Source of the DNA: G965207345 sp965207345
GTDB taxonomy: Bacteria > Pseudomonadota > Gammaproteobacteria > PS1 > Pseudothioglobaceae
Length of the DNA: 64,000 bases
Assembly: GCA_965207345.1 (NCBI GenBank)
Contig: OZ242280.1
Location: 1,422,648-1,486,647 of the forward strand
Direction: 5' to 3'
This document shows, piece by piece, positions 58,439 through 64,000 of the stretch. How positions within the stretch are numbered: position 1 is the stretch's first letter; each line of letters opens with the position of its first letter. The notes under the pieces were generated by a model. That model had not been told where the DNA came from. It was given only the letters and a program-made list of their open reading frames with translations, and searched no databases. Position numbers and translations under genes: made by a program.

Positions 58439-58494
58439 ATCATACTTGAATTTAGAGAACCACGTAAACAGTTCGCTGGAGTGGTTAGTTAGAC
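58439..58494 (-). other. attC-like recombination site, partly degraded (second)
   Basis: The minus-strand site begins with GTCTAAC (58494-58488, a perfect RYYYAAC box that overlaps the stop of the ABM gene), has the shared CCACTCCAGCG, and ends with GTATGAT (58445-58439), one or two bases from GTTAGAT. At 56 bp it is close to the typical minimum attC size. The downstream GCACTAAG resembles sequence that follows attC sites in mobile integrons. Confidence 0.6.
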
Positions 58495-58824
58495 ATATTT
58501 TGCCCTGCTATTGGGGGTGATATGGGATATACGACCATCTCCATATGATCGTTGAATTTCAGATATAACTACATGAAAACCATTATACCACTTAGTATAT
58601 TGACGCTTTGCTTCAAGGTGTTTAGGGTGCTTTGAAAATTCCTTCAAAGCTTCCATATTCTGCCAGTAATAAGTTGCGTTTATCTTCTTCCCATCAGTTG
58701 ATTGCCAAGATTCCTTACCGAGAAAACCGTTTATAGATGTTGCCACTTCGTGTATTTGGTTATCCAAAGAATAAAACTTTTCATCATAGTCTTTGGGTTC
58801 AAAAATAAATGCTGCTGAATACAT
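58489..58824 (-). CDS. Antibiotic biosynthesis monooxygenase-fold (ABM) protein
   Basis: A 111-residue small dimeric alpha+beta-barrel protein. YSAAFIFEPKDYDEKFYSLDNQIHEVA, LGKESWQSTDGKKINATYYWQNMEALKEFSKHPKHLEAKRQY is the ABM pattern with the W-x(n)-YW-N-EAL-F---H-HLEAK signature. Such proteins include small monooxygenases and haem-degrading enzymes; no substrate can be given. The start follows the perfect attC by 20 bp with an AGGAG site, and the stop lies in the next attC, the compact form of an integron cassette. Confidence 0.8.
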   Translation of the reverse strand: MYSAAFIFEPKDYDEKFYSLDNQIHEVATSINGFLGKESWQSTDGKKINATYYWQNMEALKEFSKHPKHLEAKRQYTKWYNGFHVVISEIQRSYGDGRISHITPNSRAKYV

Positions 58825-58844
58825 ATCTTATCTCCTGATTAAAA

Positions 58845-58904
58845 ACCTAACATTAAACTTAGCAGTGCGGCGATAGCGGTCGCTGGAGTGGGTTAGAGTT
58901 AGGT
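58845..58904 (-). other. attC site of an integron gene cassette (complete)
   Basis: A 60-bp site with two perfect, inverse 7-bp boxes: ACCTAAC (58904-58898 on the minus strand) and GTTAGGT (58851-58845). Between them lie CCACTCCAGCG and the imperfect inverse CGCACTG, allowing a hairpin with an extrahelical base, as required for single-strand recognition by IntI. It separates two minus-strand cassettes and has the correct orientation. Confidence 0.78.
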
Positions 58905-58989
58905 TATTTCTTTGCTAAAAGTTTTTTATGTAAGTATCAACAATATTAGTATCTGAAAATTTTAATATTACTTCCATAAGAATAGGGTT

Positions 58990-59639
58990 TTACCAAGTCA
59001 ATAAACTAACAATCCATATAATACCAGCAACAGCAACAAGAGCAAGTGAAACAATAAACATAAAAGACGTAAGTGCAACTACAGTTATAACAGCAATGCC
59101 GATATTATCCACGTTAGCATTCCTACTTTTTATTTTCATTCGTTCAAACTCAATGAGGTATTTTAGCTTTTCATTGATTTTACCGTCTATACCAACACTA
59201 TAAAACGCATCACTTTCATTAGTTTTATATATTTCCGACCCATATATTGTTTCAATTTTAGCGTGCCAAGCATGCCAGCCTAGTTTAATAAAAGGTGAAA
59301 AATCACTATCTGGATTAAAATGATACAAACCAGCCGCGCCAACACTATTGCCAGAAAAATAATCTGGGTCTGGTCCTGGTGTAGGGTTTGCGTCAAATAC
59401 TCCTACTGGCGCAGGGTTTACGTCAAATTTAGCAAAATTAGTGTATTGTAATTCAATAGACACATTTTTATTTAAACGCTTACCAATCAGTGCTTTATAA
59501 TTATTTTTTCTGTGTTTTCCAGTATAGCTTTTAGAAATATACCCCCTCTACCACTACCACTATCACCAACCCCACAAAAGCAACTTATGGTGCTATTACT
59601 CTCGTATGTCGTCTCAATAAAACTAATACCAAAATACAT
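58990..59639 (-). pseudogene. Frame-broken outer-membrane beta-barrel gene (cassette)
   Basis: The ATG at 59639 starts a frame (MYFGISFIETTYESNSTISC) that reaches a run of five C on the plus strand (59542-59546; G on the minus). Adding one G joins it to a frame reading YISKSYTGKHRKNNYKALIG, then KNVSIELQYTNFAKFD and a later FSPFIKLGWHAW and KLKYLIEFERMKI. These are alternating strands like OmpA-type barrel proteins. The last 40 residues are hydrophobic and unlike a barrel end. There is no signal peptide. An annotation using only the 157-codon downstream part (58990-59463) would miss this. Either a pseudogene or a sequencing error in a homopolymer. Confidence 0.6.
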
Positions 59640-59650
59640 ATCTTTATCTC

Positions 59651-60595
59651 TTAACTAAATTTTTCAATTTTGTAAGCATTGATAAAATCGTGTGCTTGTA
59701 GTGCTTTTTTGCTTGCAATCTGTAAGGTTTTAATACGCAAAATACCACTTCCTGTCATTACATCAATACCAAGTTTTGACTGTTTAATTACCAAACCAGC
59801 GTGGGTATTTTCTTTTATTTTAGAGTTATTTTCACTAAGTAATTCTGCTTCTAAAATACGCAAAGTTTGTTTTTTAAAAGTCTCTGATTCACCATAACTT
59901 GTGGCGATGGGATAAGGATTAAATGCCCTAATTTTTCGCTCAATAGCATTTGCATCTTCCTTCCAGTTGATAGCTGCTTCATTTTTTCTAAGTTTATGAG
60001 CATAACAAACTCCCAACTTACTTTGTTTAACAGGTGTGATGGTATTTAATTTTGCAAGTGTTTCTATGATAACCTCTTTGCTTAAAACGCCAAGTTTATG
60101 GCGCAAAGTCGCCCCACTATCGCATGCATCAATTGGACACAGGCGTTTTAGTAAAATAGCACCTGTATCCAAGCCTTCATCCATTTTAATAGTGCAAACT
60201 CCTGTTTTGTTATCTCCTTTTAAAATAGCGCGCTCTATCGGTGCTGCCCCACGCCAACGCGGGAGGAGTGAGGCGTGTATATTAATACAGCCAAATTTAG
60301 GGATGTTTAGCAGATTTTTTGGCAGTATCTGCCCATAAGCGACTACTATTATGAGGTCGGGCTTTAGTCTAAAAAGTTGTTTTGCTACGGATAAATCACT
60401 TATATTTTTCGGTGTGAAAACTGCCAAATTTTGCTTAAGTGCGTATGTTTTCACAGCACATGCGCTTAATTTTTGACCGCGTCCTTTTTTTTTATCACCT
60501 TGCGCGTAAACGCAAAGAATATCATGCCCTACCTCACATAATGCTTCTAAGCTATAAAGGGCAAATTCAGGTGTGCCTACAAAAACAATGCGCAT
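59651..60595 (-). CDS. fmt: Methionyl-tRNA formyltransferase
   Basis: A 314-residue enzyme that formylates initiator Met-tRNA. MRIVFVGTPEFALYSLEAL, the formyl-folate site LPKNLLNIPKFGCINIHASLLPRWRGAAPIERAIL (catalytic N-H-D set; LPRWRGAAPI at about 115-124), and TGVCTIKMDEGLDTGA are all present, followed by the smaller C-terminal OB-like domain. The usual partner def is not adjacent. It flanks the cassette array. Confidence 0.95.
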   Translation of the reverse strand: MRIVFVGTPEFALYSLEALCEVGHDILCVYAQGDKKKGRGQKLSACAVKTYALKQNLAVFTPKNISDLSVAKQLFRLKPDLIIVVAYGQILPKNLLNIPKFGCINIHASLLPRWRGAAPIERAILKGDNKTGVCTIKMDEGLDTGAILLKRLCPIDACDSGATLRHKLGVLSKEVIIETLAKLNTITPVKQSKLGVCYAHKLRKNEAAINWKEDANAIERKIRAFNPYPIATSYGESETFKKQTLRILEAELLSENNSKIKENTHAGLVIKQSKLGIDVMTGSGILRIKTLQIASKKALQAHDFINAYKIEKFS

Positions 60596-60656
60596 TGATA
60601 GTATGTTAGTGGTCGGGCAAAACAGGAAAAATTAAAAAATTGCTAAAAATTAAATG

Positions 60657-62051
60657 TTACTCAAGCAAACGCTCATGGCGCTCAATTTCTGCTAATACCA
60701 CTTTACTTGCAGTCCCGCCAAGGTGTGATCTTTTATTCATTGAACCTTCTAGGGTTAGGATTTTAAACACTTCCTTGTCAATACGCATATCAAAATTGCG
60801 CAAAGCCTCTAGTGTTAATTCACTTAAATTAGCCCCAGAGTCAAGTGCATAAGCAACAATACGTCCAACAGTGTGATGTGCATCGCGAAACGGTGCGCCT
60901 TTTCTCACCAAATAATCCGCTAAATCGGTAGCGGTGCTAAAGCCTAGTTTGGCACTATCATACATTTTATCTGTATTAACTTTGATATTTTTTATCATCT
61001 GTGTTAGGACACTTAGGCAATTTTTAAGCGTATTTACGCTGTCAAATAGTGCTTCTTTATCCTCCTGGTTATCTTTATTATAAGCTAGTGGTTGTGCTTT
61101 CATTAAAACAAGTAAAGCATTCAAATTGCCATAAATACGTGCTGTTTTACCACGGATAAGTTCGGCAACATCTGGGTTTTTCTTTTGCGGCATAATAGAA
61201 GAACCTGTGCTAAACGCATCATCTAATTCAATAAAATTAAATTGTGCTGAGGACCAAATAATAATTTCTTCACAAAAACGAGATAAGTGCATCATGATTA
61301 AACTAGCTACCGAGCAAAATTCAATGGCAAAATCGCGATCACTCACCGCATCAAGTGAGTTGTGACAAATACGCTCAAAATCAAGTAAATTTGCAACACG
61401 CATTCTATCAATAGGATAAGTAGTGCCTGCAAGTGCTGCTGCCCCTAGAGGCAAGCTATTTATACGCACTGCGCATTCAAGCAGTCGTTCATGATCGCGG
61501 CTGAGCATTTCCACATAAGCCAGTAGATGATGGGCAAAACTAATCGGCTGTGCTATTTGCAAGTGGGTAAATCCAGGCATAATAGTTTTAGTGTGCGCCT
61601 TTGCTAAAGTAATAAATGTGCGTTTAAGTGCTATGATTTGTGCACTAATTGTTTTAGTTTGTTCTCTTAAATAAAGGCGAATATCAGTAGCAATTTGATC
61701 ATTTCTAGAACGTGCAGTATGTAATTTTTTACCTGCTTCTGGGTAGAGTTCAATAAGTCGTGCTTCAATATTCATATGCACATCTTCCAGTGCAGTAGAC
61801 CAAGTAAAATTATTATTTTCTATTTCAGATAGGATTTGTTTTAAGCCAGTAATAATTTGTGTTTTTTCCTGTGCTTTTAAAACACCCACTTCATAAAGCA
61901 TGGTAGCGTGCGCTATGCTTGCCTTTATGTCATAAGGTGCAAGAATATAATCAAAACTAACTGATGCACCAAAACTGCTAACGAGGGCATGATTTTCTTT
62001 TTTAAAACGTCCACCCCAGGTTTGATTAATTTTGCTTTGAGTAGATTTCAT
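60657..62051 (-). CDS. argH: Argininosuccinate lyase
   Basis: A 464-residue lyase of the fumarase superfamily that makes arginine and fumarate. WGGRFKKENHALVSSFGAS, VHMNIEARLIE, GFTHLQIAQPI and the signature loop GSSIMPQKKNPD (about 285-296, with the catalytic serine) are present. Length is normal. It lies upstream of fmt in the same direction. Confidence 0.96.
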   Translation of the reverse strand: MKSTQSKINQTWGGRFKKENHALVSSFGASVSFDYILAPYDIKASIAHATMLYEVGVLKAQEKTQIITGLKQILSEIENNNFTWSTALEDVHMNIEARLIELYPEAGKKLHTARSRNDQIATDIRLYLREQTKTISAQIIALKRTFITLAKAHTKTIMPGFTHLQIAQPISFAHHLLAYVEMLSRDHERLLECAVRINSLPLGAAALAGTTYPIDRMRVANLLDFERICHNSLDAVSDRDFAIEFCSVASLIMMHLSRFCEEIIIWSSAQFNFIELDDAFSTGSSIMPQKKNPDVAELIRGKTARIYGNLNALLVLMKAQPLAYNKDNQEDKEALFDSVNTLKNCLSVLTQMIKNIKVNTDKMYDSAKLGFSTATDLADYLVRKGAPFRDAHHTVGRIVAYALDSGANLSELTLEALRNFDMRIDKEVFKILTLEGSMNKRSHLGGTASKVVLAEIERHERLLE

Positions 62052-62070
62052 TTGAGCTAACAGTTTTGGT

Positions 62071-62631
62071 TTACAAAGATGCCTTCAGCTGCTTAGTAAA
62101 AATAACTTGACTTTTATTAAGACTCACATCTAAGTAATACCAATAAAATTCTTCATTTGTAACCCCTACAATATTTGGCACAAGCGGGTTACCAAAATAA
62201 TCTACGATGATTATGGTTGGGTAAAAATTAACGTTATAATCAAAAGCAAAATTTTGTGGACGTTTTGCTTGATAATAGAAATTATAAAACTCTTTACTAT
62301 CATCAACCTCTATAATGCGAATAATTACCTTATTTTCATATTCCTTGAGCACTGACATCGGAGTCAGCACTTCTGTTTTAACAAAATGACAATAGGGACA
62401 ATTTTTGCTTGAAAACATGAGCAAAATAGGTGCATTCTTTTGGCGTGCCTCTTTTGCATCCATTAGTAAATTTGTTGCGGGAGTGAGTGCACTTTGTGCG
62501 GGTAAAAGCAGTGTAAAATAACAAAATAGCGCACTAATTAGATGCACGAAGACGCGCTTATAAATATAGCGCCTAGGTAATAATTGAAGTGATATTTGAT
62601 GTATTTTGCCCCTCCTATCAAAATGAAACAT
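62071..62631 (-). CDS. Periplasmic thioredoxin-fold protein (SoxW/DsbD-gamma-like)
   Basis: A 186-residue protein with an N-terminal basic stretch and hydrophobic segment (about 27-45, ending in Ala-rich QSALTPA), so probably exported or membrane-anchored. The thioredoxin active site is MFSSKNCPYCHFVKTEVL (C-P-Y-C, about 73-76), and the cis-Pro lies in NFYPTIIIVDYFG. Roles in reducing periplasmic disulfides are typical; the partner is unknown. It is 19 bp upstream of argH in the same direction. A start further inside is possible. Confidence 0.75.
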   Translation of the reverse strand: MFHFDRRGKIHQISLQLLPRRYIYKRVFVHLISALFCYFTLLLPAQSALTPATNLLMDAKEARQKNAPILLMFSSKNCPYCHFVKTEVLTPMSVLKEYENKVIIRIIEVDDSKEFYNFYYQAKRPQNFAFDYNVNFYPTIIIVDYFGNPLVPNIVGVTNEEFYWYYLDVSLNKSQVIFTKQLKASL

Positions 62632-62709
62632 CTTTCTACCCTCATAGTTTTAAAGTCAAAATATAAGTATATCAGAATATTTAATGACCTATTTTAAACT
62701 AAAACTCAA

Positions 62710-63645
62710 ATGAAAACTTTATCAATTGCAACACGAAAAAGTCCTCTTGCACTTTGGCAAGCAGAACATGTGAAATCTAAATTATTGTCTTACTATCCCG
62801 AGATGTCAATTAAGACTGTTGAGATGATAACCAAAGGCGATAAAAAATTAGCAGATAATTTATCAAAAATTGGCGGTAAGGGCTTATTTATAAAAGAATT
62901 AGAGCTTGGTATGCGTGCTGGTTTAGCAGATATGGCAGTGCATTCCATTAAAGATATACCCTATAAATTACCAAGTGATTTTATCATTGGTGCAGTTTTA
63001 GCACGAGAAAATCCATTTGATGCATTCGTATCCAATAATTATAGCGCATTGGATAAATTACCAAAGCATGCTAAAGTAGGCACTTCTAGTTTGCGCCGTG
63101 CAGTGCAATTAAAACATACGCGTAGTGATTTGAATATTATCAATTTGCGTGGTAATATTAATACGCGCCTTAAAAAATTAGACAGTGGTAATTATGATGC
63201 AATTATATTAGCTTGTGCGGGTCTTTTGCGCCTTGGATTTGAAGAGCGTATTAGTAGTATCCTACCCATAGAAGAGAGTATACCTGCAGCAGGACAAGGT
63301 GCAATTGGCATTGAAATTCATACTCATCATCGTAAATTATACGAATTGCTCACGCCACTTCGTGATGTTAAAACAACGCATGCTGTTTATGCTGAAAGAG
63401 CTGTGAGCGCTGCGTTGGGTGGCCATTGTCATTTACCAATTGCAGCACATGCAACTTTTGAGAAAAATATACTTAGTATAGTGGGTTTAGTGGGTCATAT
63501 GGATGGCAGAATTCTTAAAGCACACACGCACTGTTATATTGATAATTACAAAATTGATAATTACAAACAAGCACAATCTTTAGGTGCTCAATTAGCAGAG
63601 AATCTTATTAAGAAAGGAGCAAAAACATTATTGCAAGATGTTTAG
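62710..63645 (+). CDS. hemC: Porphobilinogen deaminase (hydroxymethylbilane synthase)
   Basis: A 311-residue enzyme that builds hydroxymethylbilane in haem synthesis. MKTLSIATRKSPLALWQAEHVK, GGKGLFIKELE, the arginine-rich VGTSSLRRAVQL and the DPM-cofactor cysteine in GGHCHLPIAAHA are present. It is intact and of normal length. hemH at 37.9 kb belongs to the same pathway. hemD is not seen before the window ends. Confidence 0.96.
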   Translation: MKTLSIATRKSPLALWQAEHVKSKLLSYYPEMSIKTVEMITKGDKKLADNLSKIGGKGLFIKELELGMRAGLADMAVHSIKDIPYKLPSDFIIGAVLARENPFDAFVSNNYSALDKLPKHAKVGTSSLRRAVQLKHTRSDLNIINLRGNINTRLKKLDSGNYDAIILACAGLLRLGFEERISSILPIEESIPAAGQGAIGIEIHTHHRKLYELLTPLRDVKTTHAVYAERAVSAALGGHCHLPIAAHATFEKNILSIVGLVGHMDGRILKAHTHCYIDNYKIDNYKQAQSLGAQLAENLIKKGAKTLLQDV

Positions 63646-64000
63646 ATTTTGGTAAAAAAAATACCTCTAATCTTATAGTGTTTTTTAAATTATTTATTTC
63701 TAATATTACTTAAAAATGAAGTATTGCTCAAGCCTTAAAAAACAAGTGTTTTCAGCGTTTTTAAAGCCCAATATAGAAAGTTTTACACCACAATTAATAA
63801 TGCGTGTATATATTGGTATTTTAAACACATTAAAAAAATAAGTCTATGTTTTGTAAGTATATGTTTTTACTTAAAAATATATATTTGTTTATTTTTTAAA
63901 CAAAAGTAGAGAAAAGACTTTTACTTGCTAAGATTTTGTGTTGTTTTAGCTGAGATATGCACAGGGTTATCCACAATTTTGTGTGTAAGTTTGGATTTGG
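63646..64000. other. AT-rich stretch with DnaA-box cluster, possible oriC edge
   Basis: No gene is seen in the last 355 bp. From 63650 to 63930 the sequence is very AT-rich. Then, within 34 bp, lie a perfect DnaA box TTATCCACA (63967-63975), ATATGCACA (63955-63963, one mismatch) and, inverted, TGTGTGTAA (63980-63988, one mismatch to TTATNCACA). This resembles the beginning of an origin of replication or a dnaA promoter region continuing past the window. Confidence 0.5.

Overview
The window is an AT-rich chromosome segment from a gammaproteobacterium. The evidence is the content and order of the housekeeping genes: an iscR-iscS-iscU-iscA-hscB-hscA-fdx cluster led by cysE, dapA-bamC, a cpdA/yqiB pair, rpsF-rpsR-rplI-dnaB-alr, and a 16S sequence with gammaproteobacterial features. 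Low GC, tight packing and several broken genes suggest a reduced or host-associated genome. The species cannot be named from the sequence alone.

Layout. 1-4.5 kb: one very large open minus-strand gene, absent from simple ORF lists because its 3' end lies outside the window. It encodes a sacsin-like GHKL ATPase ending in a DUF3883-like segment and sits beside the 3' end of a tRNA-Asp gene. 4.7-13.6 kb: tRNA-Asp, tRNA-Val, hupB, the S6/S18/L9 operon, dnaB, alr, cpdA, yqiB, a 5'-nucleotidase, then a frame-broken membrane-anchored Mrr-like nuclease gene that runs into tRNA-Arg(CCT). 13.7-30.5 kb: ubiG, bcp, a four-gene precursor-peptide operon, a FemAB-like gene, lysC, ilvE, aroK, a TolC-like channel, ttcA, an LpxL-type acyltransferase, cysE and the full ISC Fe-S operon with a recognisable IscR operator. 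30.7-36.3 kb: an rRNA operon (16S, tRNA-Ile, 23S, 5S, minus strand) with a near-consensus promoter and helix insertions in both large rRNAs. 36.5-47.1 kb: a second precursor operon, hemH, another precursor, a divergent ligA, bamC, dapA, mog, an HNH nuclease pair, trmD and dapE. 47.2-51.6 kb: accessory material comprising gene debris, a GT10 fucosyltransferase and a tandem duplication of a pentapeptide-repeat membrane protein whose second copy is broken. 51.6-56.8 kb: ygfX-like, proC, another precursor, gph and clpB. 57-59.6 kb: a small integron-like gene-cassette array. 59.6-64 kb: fmt, argH, a thioredoxin-like protein and hemC, then an AT-rich stretch ending in a cluster of DnaA-box sequences that may be the edge of oriC.

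The most unusual content is a family of nine small proteins at four loci. Each has a leader resembling the nitrile-hydratase-alpha-like (NHLP) leaders of RiPP natural products and ends it at an Ala-Gly. In eight of the nine the leader is followed by a core built from tandem tripeptides of the form (small)-(Ser/Thr/Cys)-(hydrophobic). No maturation enzyme, C39 peptidase or dedicated ABC exporter is in the window, so the chemistry, if any, must be encoded elsewhere. The TolC-like channel and the FemAB-like protein are the only local candidates for accessory roles, and that link is inference.
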